Assembly (NCBI GenBank): GCA_009602735.1
Contig: WELA01011136.1
Location: 1,005,293 to 1,069,292 of the forward strand
Direction of reading: 5' to 3'
DNA length: 64,000 bases
Source: Mesotaenium endlicherianum
Lineage: Eukaryota > Streptophyta > Zygnematophyceae > Zygnematales > Mesotaeniaceae
In this document: piece by piece, positions 10,194 to 20,529 of the stretch
Layout: each line of letters starts with the position of its first letter
Position numbering within the stretch: the stretch's first letter is position 1
Made by a program: the position numbers and the translations under genes
The notes under the pieces: generated by a model
Databases searched by the model: none
The model's input: only the letters and a program-made list of their open reading frames with translations
Told to the model about the DNA's origin: nothing

Positions 10194-10914
10194 TGAAATG
10201 AATCGACTTACCAAATAGGCAATTAACAATTAATAAAGATCTTTATATCAGCAAGTAATCTTTATGGTATTTTTCGTTAACTGGTTAAACGGCAAAGGAC
10301 AACACACTAGCAGTGAATAATACCCGTAAGTCAAATGCGAGTAAACTAGCATCAATAATGCAAATCAGTGAACTCATACATAAGCAAGGTTAGAAGACAG
10401 TGCGTATCAACAGCTTCTCGCCTTGGATTTAGATCGCTCTCGGTAAGCTGTACAAGAGAGTTGGCCTCGTTTTCGAATGCCGAACTCGAGAGCAATGCCT
10501 AGCATGTGTACATGGAATGAGTTTACTGTTCAACGGTCAGTGCGATGGCACCGCCTACCCGGGAGTTAACCACGTTGGTAGGACCTCGATTAACCAAATC
10601 CACCGCCATCTCCCATCATCCCAAATCGCCATCCATCATAGGGATGTCATCTGGCCATTCATCTAGCATACCACACTTAGATGCATATCAAGGCAGTTCG
10701 CTGCTACCGAGTACGGAAGTCAGCTGGCTGTCAAAGAATGTGTCAGCAAGCTGACCTAAGTTGACTTCAGCCTGGTGCTTTCGGCCGAGTCATTAAGTTG
10801 ATATTAAATATGAAGTCCAGCAGACTGATTATAAACTAGAGTTCAGCAGGCTGAACTTAATTAACTATTATATTTAAATGAATATTATATCAGCTAATAT
10901 ATTGATTCATTACA
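10194..10914 (-). repeat. A1 3' LTR
   Basis: Near-identical to four other LTR copies in the window (18300, 40889, 42606, 49730). On the minus strand it begins TGTAATGAATCA and ends GATTCATTTCA. The minus-strand start is very AT-rich. The target duplication lies directly outside it. Confidence 0.95.
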
Positions 10915-10927
10915 ATCCCTCCAACTT
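10915..10927 (-). promoter_or_regulatory. A1 polypurine tract
   Basis: On the minus strand AAGTTGGAGGGAT lies directly before the 3' LTR. Position and purine bias fit the plus-strand primer. The same tract precedes the A3 3' LTR at 43328. Confidence 0.65.
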
Positions 10928-10999
10928 ATCATGTTGTCGCCTCAACAACACTAACACTAATAACAGCGTGCTGTCCCTTCCGTCCCCATCCTACTGCCA

Positions 11000-12668
11000 T
11001 TAGGAGGGAGATGTCCCTGAGGCTCTATACTCAGGGGAGCCAGACCTCCTCCTGTCTTGGGGTCTTCTGAAGCCTGTCAGAGAGGAAGGTTCCGTGCAAG
11101 GACCCCGCGGAGAACGCAATAACTGGGCTGTTTCCTCCTGCACAGTCTGGAGGGAGGCAGCCTTCTCCTGGGCAGCCCTCAAACTGACAGGTACGTATAC
11201 CGGCATCCCAGAAGGATGTTGCATGACATGAGCCAAGGGTACATGCCCTCTCTGCGAGGGAGATGCTGGCAGGCCTCTGGCTATCTCCCGAGCAGCCCTC
11301 CTGTCTGCCCTGTCTGACTGGGTCTCCTTGCCTGGAGATGGGGTCTGTCCTCTGGCAGTCCCCAGCCAAGTGATATCCTCCTCTTCAGCGAGTTGCTGCA
11401 TGGCCAACCCCGTCTTCTCCCTTATAGGGGATGTGGCAGGCGTCAGGATCACGGCGGGGCTAGTGTCCTCCTCCTCGCCTTCCTCCTCGTCTTCCTCTGA
11501 CTCCTCCTCCTCTCCGTCCCCGGGTTCCTCTGAGACTTCTGGGGTCTCTTCTGTCAGCTGCTCCAGCTCTTCCCGAAAAAAAGAATATCCTACTAACCTT
11601 CCCCTTTTGGGTGCTGGTGGGGGCTGCTGAGTCCGGACCGCATAGAGGTCCTTTTCCCCCTGCTTACTTGCCCATTTGGCATAAGCGTGCTTCCCTTTGG
11701 AGAATGACTCTCGGGCCTCTTTTTGTCCCCCTGCATCTCCTGGCTCATGCAGTCTCTGACTCCATCCAATCTTGGGTCCCAAGCCGCAATGTGAGGGGGC
11801 AATACTATATTCCCCTTTAGGTCTGTGAGGAAATCCTCATCCGTCGCCCTGTCATTCTGCTGGTCCCTCATGTTGATGGTCATTCACCGCCAATTGGTGG
11901 GCTTTTGAAAGAAGGCAGGGTCTGTCCTTTTAAGAGTACAAGGGTACCAGTGCCCTGCAAAGTCCAGCTGACTAGTTTCCCTTGCCACGAATTCCCAGCT
12001 CCTCCTCTCCACCTCGTTGTACATGGCCTTGAACCTGTTATGGGGTGTTGAGTCCTTGAAGTTGTCCGCGTCCATGGGGATCATCCTGATGACCCGATCT
12101 GCCCCCCAGATACCAGGAATCGAGACAGCTCCTGCTTCGTTCACCTGGGCCATTGCCTTGGCCTCTCTGACCGTATATCCTACCATCCTGGCGTAATCAT
12201 GGTAGAGGAGGAGCCCCGTGCCGACCTCTATATACTTGTCAAAGTTTTCGGATGTCTCCCCTTCCCTCTGGAGGATTTCCTTCTGCGACTCACTGCGACT
12301 TCTCTGGGCATACTTGAAGGCCTCCTCCAGTAGATCAAAGCCCTTGCCCAGCACCGTGTAGCGGTAGCTGCTGATTCTCCTCTGTTCTTCTTCTTCAGCC
12401 TGCTGCTTCCGTTTCTCCTCAGCTTGCCTCTCCTCCTCTGCTTTCTTGGCCTCCTCTGCAGCTTTTCTGTCCATTTCTTCCTGCCTCCGTCTGGCCTGTT
12501 CCTCCTCCTCCTTCTTCTTCTGTGCCTCCCGCTCTTGTTGGAGTCGTTGTGATCCCGAGCGGAGATGGAGGATGATTTGATGTCTCCACGGAATTGCAAA
12601 TATTCTGCATGTGCCTCTTCCGCCCTTCTCTTCCTCTTGAGTTCCGACTTTTGAGTCATCCTGCTCAA
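11000..12668 (-). pseudogene. Extra ORF downstream of integrase (aORF), copy A1, frameshifted
   Basis: Sense-strand ORF between the chromodomain and the 3' LTR, where other elements sometimes carry env or accessory genes. It starts MSRMTQKSELKRK and passes a long Glu/Lys/Ala/Gln helix-forming stretch (AEEAKKAEEERQAEEKRK). A middle folded-looking region with Trp and Tyr follows (GFDLLEEAFKYAQ, VSIPGIWGADRVIRM, DFAGHWYPC), then an acidic run and a Ser/Pro/Arg-rich tail. No signal peptide or membrane segment is visible, so it does not look like an envelope. A1 has a frameshift near 12550, a TGG-to-TGA stop near 11883 and another indel near 11720. The A3 copy shows the intact order. Function unknown. 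Confidence 0.75.
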
Positions 12669-12982
12669 TCATAAACACAATGCAGTTAGTGAAGTCATGA
12701 TATTTTGCCGCTACTGAGTGCCCTTGGTGAAGAGGGACGCAATCGGGAGAGTTTCTAGTGTGGAATACCTGGTGTGAGTGAATATAAGGGAAAATTGAGT
12801 TGGAGAGCAAGTGAGTGTGAGCGCAGGTTGAGTGTGTAATATGGTGATCAGAGAATACCACTCCCTCCAACTTAATTTTAAAGGTGGGCTGCCTATCACA
12901 ACTGTCACTAACTGTCACATCCCCCTCCACTTATATGGAGACAGGCCCTCCTGTCACCTTCCCATGTCTACTGAAGGGACAG
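12669..12982 (-). promoter_or_regulatory. Spacer before the aORF with PPT-like tracts and acceptor
   Basis: No coding. On the minus strand it contains AAGTGGAGGGGGATGTGACAG, which looks like a polypurine tract plus LTR start. A second tract AAGTTGGAGGGAG follows, close to the true 3' tract. It also holds an AT-rich TTTAAAATTAAG and, just before the aORF start, a T-rich run ending TTGAGCAG that could serve as a splice acceptor. The block is kept in A3 (45090-45370), so it may drive or splice the aORF message, or be a relic of an older LTR. Inference only. Confidence 0.4.
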
Positions 12983-14739
12983 TTAGGGCGGTGCCCCAGC
13001 CGCCCGAAGGTGGAACCATTTCAACGCCCCTTTGGCATTGGTCAGCTGGTCTTTAAATTCCCAAGTGTCCCCAGAGGCATCGTAACCCTTCCATCGGATG
13101 AGGTACTTCATGACATATTTAGACGATTGACGGACCGAGCGAGCGTCTAAAATTTCATCGACCTCATATTCCTCAGGGTTGCCGTCCCGGAAAGCGGGGA
13201 CCGGTCCCGGTTGGATAGGTAACCGACCTGTGAACAGTGAATAACCTTTGATGTATGGTTCCAGGAAGGAGACATTAAAGACCGGGTGACCCTTGTATTC
13301 AGCTGACATGTTCAGTTTGTAAGCATTGTGACCGATACGACGTACCACCGAATATGGACCGACCCAAACAGGGCCAAGCTTTTTCTTGACCACACTAGGG
13401 AGGTACAGGTGCTGAGAATGCAGTTTGACTAAATCGCCCTTGGAAAATGTCAATTCCCGACGGTGTTGATTAGCGTATTTTTGTTGGTTTTCTTGGACCT
13501 TGTGCAAGTTTCGTTGGACTTCTGACAGGGTGTCAGCAAAATCCTGAGTNATCCTGAGTTAACTGGAGGAAGACCGGGTTGTCAATCCCTTCAGGGCAAG
13601 TTAAAGACTCCCACAGGACATCTAAAGCAGACTTAGGGACTCTACCCAGGCTGAGTTCAAAAGGAGTCTTGCCCGTTGACGCGTGCACCGCACTGTTGAC
13701 CGCAAACTGAATTTGAGGCAACAGGTCATCCCAATTATCTTGTTTTTGGTTAATATATGCTCTCAGCACCTCCTGCAGAACTCGGTTAGTTCTTTTAGTC
13801 TGCCCATCAGTCTGAGGGCGGTTTGCTGTGCTGAGCATCTGTTTGACTCCCATTAACCCCATTAAAGCTCTCCAGAACTTAGAGGTGAATTTTGGGTCTC
13901 TGTCTGAGATGATATTAGAAGGGAGCCCATGTTGGCATACTACATGGTTGTAGAATTGTCTTGCTGTTTCGAGTGCAGTCACTTTGATAGTTGTGGGGAT
14001 AAAAATGACCATTTTTGTCAGTTTATCCACGACTACCAGTATTGAATCATGCCCATTGGCAGTTCTTGGTAGTGAGACCACCCAGTCCATGGATATAGTT
14101 TCCCAGCGTCCAGCTGGGATGGGCAGTGGTTGCAAGAGACCTCCGGGTGGTGTGTGCCGAGACTGATGTCTCTGACACTGGTCATAGGACTTGACATATT
14201 TCAAGAATTTCCGGGGTAACCCCTGCCAATGATAATGTTTTGCCAGTTTGCCAACAGTTTTGGCCTGCCCCAAATGTCCACCCAGAAGACTGTCATGAGC
14301 TTGACGCAGTAAGANGCAGTAAGCGAGACCTTATTTCCAAGTCGTTAGGAATGACCAGCTTCAGCCTGCCTGAAGTGGTTTCATTCACCCAGACCCCTCC
14401 CTTAAGGTTATACCCGAGTGTAGTAGCACGACACATACAAGTAGTGGGGCCAGGCTCAAATGTTGGGTCAGAAAGGTAGGCTTTCCTAAGTTGTTCAAGG
14501 AAGGACTTTTTCACCTTTAGTGAAGTGAGTGCACACAGGACTTTATCTACAGCATGCTGACTAAAGTTCCTTTCTTGCAAGTCAGGTCTTCTAGATTGTG
14601 CATCAGCAGGATTCAACTTCCCTGGTTTGTAGTCGATCTGGACTTGGAACTGCTCCAGCATCTGGCTCCAGCGGTTCTCCCTCCTCGACAGCTTGGACTT
14701 CTTCTGAAAGTGGGTCAGAGCTAGATGATCTGTAATCAC
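12983..14739 (-). pseudogene. A1 RNase H end, integrase and chromodomain, mutated
   Basis: Starts inside RNase H ([22 protein letters not shown]). The integrase zinc region reads HYHWQG then SYDQCQR: the first Cys of the CxxC pair is Tyr, while copy A3 keeps CDQC. The core has D (SMDWVVSLP) and D (SDRDPKF), but the catalytic Glu is Lys (DGQTKRTNR), so strand transfer should fail. The C-terminal domain (GPVWVGPYSVVRRIGHNAYKL) leads into a chromodomain (YEVDEILDARS, YLIRWKGYD, DTWEF). Single N bases at 13550 and 14315 sit between repeated octamers and break the frame artificially. Confidence 0.9.
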
Positions 14740-14772
14740 CTTAAAAGCTTTACCATGTAAGTATGCTCTCCA

Positions 14773-16896
14773 CTATTTGACTACATGAACGATAGCTAGC
14801 AGCTCTTTATCATGCACTGAGTAATTAATCTCCGCTGGATTAAATTTCATAGACTCGTACAACACAGGATGCCACTCCTGCCGTACCTTACCATCCTTTG
14901 TGGTTTTGTCAGCAGGCTGCAACAAAATAGCACCCATGGCAAAGTCAGAGGCATCAGTAACCACCTGCACCGGTTTGCTGGGGTCATACACGGCTAGCAC
15001 TGGGGCAGAGCAAAGGGCATCAATAAGGGTCTGGAAGGCAGCCTGTTGCTCTTTCCCCCACATATACCCTATGTCTTTCTTAGTAAGGTCAGTCAGTTTA
15101 CTGGCCTTTGTGGAATAATTCTCAATAAATCTCCTATAGTACTTAGCCAACCCGAGGAAGGATCTAACTCCGGAGACAGACTGTGGTACTGGCCAGTCCC
15201 TTATGGTCTGGACTTTCTTAGAATCCACACTGATGCCCTCTTTACTGACAACGTGGCCTACGAATTCAATACTTTCCTTGTAGAAATCACACTTGCTCAT
15301 TTTAGCATACAAGTGATTTTTTCGCAGAGTGTCCAGGACTGTCTTTAAGTGTTCAGTGTGCTGAGCTTCACCTTTAGAGAAAATTAGAATATCATCCAGG
15401 AAAACTTGCACAAACTTATCCAAATAAGGTCTGAAAATGTCATTCATAGCACCCATGAAATTAGCAGGAGCATTAGTCAGCCCAAATGGCATCACGTTGA
15501 ACTCATAGTGTCCATAACGTGTACGGAAGGCAGTCTTGTGTTCATCCCCTTCAGCAATTTTGATTTGATGATAACCACTCTTGAGATCTATCTTATTGAA
15601 CACCTTAACACCGGACAGGGTATCAAGCAAGTCCTCGATTCGGGGTAAAGCATACATGTTCTTTATTGTAATTCTGTTCAGAGCTCTGTAATCCACACAC
15701 ATCCGCATACTGCCATTTTTTTTCTTAACAAATAGGATGGGTGCGCCGTAAGGTGATTTACTGGGAGAAATATAACCATTTTCCTCAAGCTCTGCAATCT
15801 GTGTTTTCAACTCCTCGCTCTTTTCATAAGACAAGCCATACGTGCGTTGCCAGGGTGGCTGACTACCAGGTAATAAATCAATCCTATGATCTACTTCCCT
15901 CTTAGGAGGTAGTCCTGGAGGCATATTAAATACATCCATGTACTGAGCAACAATTTTTGCAGCAGTAGGGTGCTCCGGAGGGCTTACCTTTTTCTCAACC
16001 ACTTCTTCAGGTTGAGGAGGTACCTCTCTTAGCAGCAGACAGAACATTCTGTCTTCCTTCCGGTTCCAGCTTTTGACGAACTCCATTGCATTCAACAACT
16101 TGAATCCTTCTGGAAGCCTCTTCTTTTCCTTCATTTGCCATCCACACAGGACAAGAGGAAGAGCACTGGTGGGTGCCAAGTCAGTCTGCCCATCACTGGC
16201 TCCTCTCACTTTAACTGTACCTCTGCTCCAACACACTTCAGCTTGATGTCTATTAAGCCAAGACCTGCCTAGCACGAGATCATAAAAGCCAGTGTTGAGT
16301 ACCTCATATGTAAGCGTTTCAGTTAGAACTGCAATGCCAGAACCTAACTGGACCTCAACAGGCTTGGTTATAACTCCTTCCGGGATACTTGAGGCATCTC
16401 CAAGGAATATTTTTCTATTCCCTTGGGTGACAGTAGGCAGCCTTAGCCGCTTAACTAAGTCCTTGTGGATAAAAGTATGTGACGCCCCTCCGTCAACAAA
16501 TGCCCTCACCTTCCTACCTGCAATCATGCAATGCAGTAGGATAGGGGGGACTGTCTTTTCCTGACTTTCGCATTGTTCTCCTGACTTAGCAAAGAAATAT
16601 TGGACATCAGGTGGAACAAGAGCATCCAGATTGTGCACTCTCTGGACGTCTATATTGCTGATGGTCTCCTTTATCTGGTTGTCAGGCATGCATAGTGAAT
16701 CCAGTTCAGCAGGACCCATAATACCTGCTACGAGGGCAGCTAGGGACGACTCACTATCTCTAGCATCCTCACAGTCAGTAGACTGGATTGCTGACTGTTG
16801 CTGTCCACTAAAGGCTGGTCTTTTCTCTCGACCTTGGGAAGGTGCTTGACTGGACACTGTTCTCTGTAGTGGCCCAACTGCTGACAATGGTAGCAA
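14773..16896 (-). pseudogene. A1 protease, reverse transcriptase and RNase H start
   Basis: Overlaps the gag 3' end in the -1 frame. The protease loop reads [12 protein letters not shown], with Gly where Ser or Thr is usual; all A copies share this, so it is a family trait. The RT motifs [12 protein letters not shown] and [14 protein letters not shown] are present, and the catalytic FLDDILIFS is intact. RNase H begins [12 protein letters not shown] and [13 protein letters not shown]. The frame stops at a TAG near 14770, where copies A2 and A3 have CAG (K-Q-W-R), a C-to-T change. Confidence 0.92.
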
Positions 16897-16906
16897 GTGG
16901 ATTTTG

Positions 16907-18265
16907 CTAAGGCTGGTCTCGGCTTAGTCCTACCACTTCCCCTTCCATAGCCACCTCGAGACGGACCACCTCTACCTCTAGACTGAATAGCATTGTACTC
17001 ATACTCAATTCATCACCCTGATTATCCTCAGCCTGGTCTCCTTCAATTGCATTGTAGGAACCGTGGGGCTTTTTAACAATCTTAGACACCAAAGCATTAC
17101 TCTGGCGCTTGTGATTGAACTGCTGCTGATCCCAGGCGTCAGCATCCTGGATCAAGTCAGCCAGTTTCTCATACTTTTTCTCAGCGAAATGACCAGAGAC
17201 TTCGGATTTCAAGCCATACCTGAAGTATGCTATCCTATACCGTTCTGGCAAGTCTGGCTGTTTCATCATGTTCTCCTGGAACTTTTGAGCAAACTCAGCA
17301 ACTGAAGTGGTCTGCTTCAGTGTCAGGGAGATCATCGCATAGATAGCTTTCTCCTGCTGGTTGATGACATCAAACTTCTCATGCAGCTTCTCGACAAACT
17401 CTCCCCACGTAGGGTCACTGAGTTGCCGAGCCTTACGCTCTCCTTTCCAGTAAAGCCACCACTCTGCGGCACTGCCTTTCAGTAGCGCACCGGTGTGCCT
17501 GACCTTCTCGTAATCTTGCAGTTCTGGGTAGTTCTCCAGCCACTGCTCAACATCCGCGAGAAACTTGATCAGGTAATATTTTCTGTTTCCCTCAGGATCA
17601 TAGTCCTGGGGAGGTTTCGGCTTGGGCTTACTAGGCCCTCGGCCACCACCACTAGTGGTGTGAGACCCCAGTTGGTCTCTGTCCCGGAGTAGGGACATTA
17701 TGATTCTTTTGTCCTCCTGCTGGGACTGATACATGGTCGCCATTTGCGACTGCATCTGAACGAACAATGCTCCCAAGTCTACACTTTGGGGTGGTAGATT
17801 AGCAAATGCAGCAGCAGCATTGGCATCTACTCGCTGAGTAGTGTCCTCAACAGTCCCTCTCGCTCCTGCAGCAGCAATTCCTGCCGCATTCAGCCGGTCA
17901 CGTATTTGACCTAGGGGTACATTGAGTTGTACAGCAGGAGGTGGGTTCAGAACATTGGCCCTTGATGCCATAAGTTCTTCAACAGTGCGCTCGTCAGCTG
18001 GCTGTCCTTCCCTCCTTTCTGTATCTTCAACGGCCTTTGCTAATTGTTCAGCTTCTAGTCTGGCTCTCTCCTCCTCAGCTTGCTGTGATGCAACTGAGGC
18101 AATAGCAGCTGCCTCATCTGCAGCCTCCCTAGCTGCAGTATCTACTACTGCTTCAGAATAGGTACGGGTTCCCGCTACATGGCTTTCCGCCTGGTTTTTG
18201 ACATTCACGTTATCCTGGTTCTCCATGTCTCGGGAGTTGCTAGTTTGAGACCTTGTCCTTACCAT
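16907..18265 (-). pseudogene. A1 gag, frameshifted before the zinc knuckle
   Basis: Starts MVRTRSQTSNSRDMEN shortly after the primer site. The N-terminal third is Ala/Glu-rich and helical (AAREAADEAAAIA, QQAEEERARLEAEQ). The central region is a retrotransposon-gag capsid domain (FLADVEQWLENYPE, GSAAEWWLYWKGERKA, VAEFAQKFQENMM). A two-base loss near 17010 relative to A2 shifts the frame before the Gly/Arg region and the CCHC knuckle; the knuckle itself is still readable in another frame ([14 protein letters not shown]). Packages RNA in the intact family member. Confidence 0.9.
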
Positions 18266-18286
18266 ACAAAGAAGACTGTGATAATT

Positions 18287-18298
18287 GCTCCGATACCA
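18287..18298 (-). promoter_or_regulatory. Primer binding site for initiator tRNA-Met (A1)
   Basis: On the minus strand TGGTATCGGAGC follows the 5' LTR after one base. It differs at one position from the common plant initiator-Met primer site TGGTATCAGAGC. It would prime minus-strand DNA synthesis and fixes element orientation. Confidence 0.85.
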
Positions 18299-18299
18299 C

Positions 18300-19021
18300 T
18301 GAAATGAATCGACTTACCAAATAAGCGATTAACAATTAATAAAGATCTTTATATCAGCAAGTAATCTTTATGGTATTTTCCGTTAATTGGTTAAACGGCA
18401 TAGGACAACACACTCGCAGTGAATAATACTCGTAAGTCAAATGCGAGTAAACTAGCAGCAATAATGCAAATCAGTAAACTCATACATAAGCAAGGTTAGA
18501 AGACAGTGCGTATCAATGGCTTCTCGCCTTGGATTCAGATCGCTCTCAGGAAGCTGTACAAGAGAGTTGGCCTCGTTTCCGAATGCCGAACTCGAGAGCA
18601 ATGCCTAGCATGTGTACATGGAATGAGTTTACTGTTCAACGGTCAGTGCGATGGCACCACCTACCCGGGAGTTAACCACGTTGGTAGGACCTCGGTTAAC
18701 CAAATCCACCGCCATTCCACATCATCCCGAATCGCCATCCATCATAGGGATGTCATTTGGCCATTCATCTAGCATACCACACTTAGATGCATATTGAGGC
18801 AGTTCGCTGCTACCGAGTACGGAAGTCAGCTGACTGTTAAAAAATGTGTCAGCAAGCTGACTTAAGGTGACCTCAGCCTGCTACTTCCGGCCTGAGTCAT
18901 TAAACTGATATTAAATATGAAGTCCAGCAGACTGATTATAAACTAGAGTTCAGCAGGATGAACTTAATTAACTATTATATTTAAATGAATGTTATATCAA
19001 CTAATATACTGATTCAGTACA
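18300..19021 (-). repeat. A1 5' LTR
   Basis: Pairs with the LTR at 10194 with few differences by eye. TG/CA ends, primer site inside, target duplication GCGGG outside. Confidence 0.95.
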
Positions 19022-19026
19022 GCGGG
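19022..19026. repeat. Target site duplication GCGGG, right copy (A1)
   Basis: Matches the five bases at 10189-10193. Reading of the host element resumes in phase directly after it. Confidence 0.95.
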
Positions 19027-20514
19027 CCCGAGGACGTGTGGGACGACACCCCGGTGCTGCAGTACGTCACAGCCAAGGAGTTGGTCCCAGGCATTAGTGC
19101 GCGCGAGCGTGATCGCGTCCTCAAGCGTAGCCGGGACTTTGTCTTCATGGAGGGGCGCATGCGGCGAGTGATGGCGGACGGCTCTGTCCTGGTGGTCCCT
19201 GAGCCCGCTATACGCAGCCTACTGGTGCGACGTGTGCACGAGACGCTTGGACACTTCGGTGTTAAGCGCACTCTCAGCCTCCTCCAGGCTGAGTACTGGT
19301 GGCACGGCATGACTAAGGTTATCGTCGATGTCGTCAGCAGCTGCACACTTTGCGACCGAGTGCGCTCGGGCTTCACAGCCCGCACCGTCGCTCTCAGCCC
19401 TCTCCCTATTCAGGGGCTGTTCTACAGGTGGTCGCTCGACTTGGCCGGGGAGCTGCCCAAGTCTCGCCGAGGCAACCTCTATGTCTTGGTGATGATTGAG
19501 CACATGTCAAAGTGGATTGAGCTCGTGCCATTGCCCAGCAAGGCCAGTGAGGGGATTGCCCAGGCTTTCCTTGATCACGTCCTTAGCCGCTTTGGCGGCT
19601 GCGCTGAGGTCCTCACCGACCAAGGCAAAGAGTTCCAGGGCAGCTTTCAAAAGCTGCTAGAGCGCTCGATGATCGACCACCGCACCACCTCCCGCGACCA
19701 TCCCCAGGCTGACGGCCTCGCCGAACGCATGGTGCAGACCGTCAAGCTTGGGCTACGAAAGTACTGCCTGGCTCACGACAGCACCCACTGGGACGACGCC
19801 CTCCCATGGTTGGCTATGGGGTACAGGTTCAGTAAGCAGGCCTCCTTGGCCTCGCATTCTTTCTACTTCCTTCTCTACGGCCGACAGCCAGTCCTGCCCG
19901 CAGCAGCCAAGACCGTGGCCAAGAACGTTTTGGACTTGGACAGTCCCGAGACGTGGAGCGCTCTTATCGGGCAGCGTGCACAGCTCTTTCGACGCCTGAT
20001 GCCCATGGCCATGGACAACCTCAGCATTGCTCAGCACCGCGACACACTGAGGTATGCCATGACCCGTGGAGGAGCCTATTGCCCGCGAGTGTTGCAGTTC
20101 TCCGCAGGTGACTTCGTGTACCTGCGACGCCAGACGAAGAACACCCTCGACACCAGCAGCTCGCCCGTCATCCTACGCGTCAGGCGTGTCTTGGCGTCAG
20201 GAGTTCTAGAGCTGGAAGGCGCAGATGGCCGTCTTCACAAGGACCACACAAAGAATTGTGGACCATGCCACCTTCCTAACCTTGACATGCAGGTTCGTCC
20301 CCGCGACGCGAGGCCGCCCAAGGACTGGGCGTGCCAGATTTGCCACAGCCCCGGCCAGGAGGCCAGCATGCTGCTCTGCGACAGCTGCAACCTCGGCTTC
20401 CACATCGGTTGCCTTGACCCGCTGCTGGCCCGCGTGCCAGCTGGCGACTGGTTTCGTAGCGACTGCACTGCTTTAGCTCTAGACAGCGATCACAGCCCAT
20501 CAGCTGGTGGCTGA
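19027..20514 (+). CDS. Integrase with C-terminal PHD-type finger (DNMT element)
   Basis: 3' part of the DNMT element Pol frame, in phase with the segment ending at 10193. Zinc region: HETLGHFG then CTLCDRV. The core keeps D (WSLDLAGELP), D (VLTDQGKEF) and E (DGLAERMVQT), all intact. After the integrase C-terminal barrel (FSAGDFVYLRRQ, ILRVRRVLASGVLELEG) comes a PHD-like finger: CQIC, CDSC, HIGC, then DWFRSDC. PHD fingers bind histone H3 tails. The seventh ligand, normally Cys in WFCPxC, is Arg here. It takes the place of the chromodomain found in the other elements of this window. Stop TGA lies six bases before a run of eight G. Confidence 0.92.
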   Translation, partial: PEDVWDDTPVLQYVTAKELVPGISARERDRVLKRSRDFVFMEGRMRRVMADGSVLVVPEPAIRSLLVRRVHETLGHFGVKRTLSLLQAEYWWHGMTKVIVDVVSSCTLCDRVRSGFTARTVALSPLPIQGLFYRWSLDLAGELPKSRRGNLYVLVMIEHMSKWIELVPLPSKASEGIAQAFLDHVLSRFGGCAEVLTDQGKEFQGSFQKLLERSMIDHRTTSRDHPQADGLAERMVQTVKLGLRKYCLAHDSTHWDDALPWLAMGYRFSKQASLASHSFYFLLYGRQPVLPAAAKTVAKNVLDLDSPETWSALIGQRAQLFRRLMPMAMDNLSIAQHRDTLRYAMTRGGAYCPRVLQFSAGDFVYLRRQTKNTLDTSSSPVILRVRRVLASGVLELEGADGRLHKDHTKNCGPCHLPNLDMQVRPRDARPPKDWACQICHSPGQEASMLLCDSCNLGFHIGCLDPLLARVPAGDWFRSDCTALALDSDHSPSAGG

Positions 20515-20519
20515 GAGCT

Positions 20520-20529
20520 GGGGGGGGAA
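20520..20529 (+). promoter_or_regulatory. Polypurine tract of the DNMT element
   Basis: Eight G followed by AA, directly after the pol stop and before the terminal repeat. Fits the plus-strand primer site of an LTR element. Confidence 0.7.

Larger units (their letters stand above)
10194..19021 (-). mobile_element. Family A Ty3/gypsy chromovirus, copy A1 (complete, inactive)
   Basis: Full-length element, 8.8 kb, on the minus strand, with two ~721-bp LTRs, TG/CA ends and 5-bp target duplications. Order on the minus strand: 5' LTR, tRNA-Met primer site, gag, protease, RT, RNase H, integrase, chromodomain, extra ORF, polypurine tract, 3' LTR. Several lesions make it non-autonomous: a gag frameshift, a stop inside RNase H, loss of the frameshift heptamer, and integrase E to K. 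It is nested in the DNMT element. Confidence 0.95.

Noticed and set aside
12232-12620. Basic minus-strand frame with RRRRRRR in the A1 extra ORF
   Set aside because: It is the out-of-frame continuation after a frameshift. The A3 copy shows the true frame.
14900-18161. Plus-strand frames across A1 gag-pol (and equivalents in A2 and A3)
   Set aside because: They are antisense shadows of conserved retroelement coding; they recur only because the copies are related.
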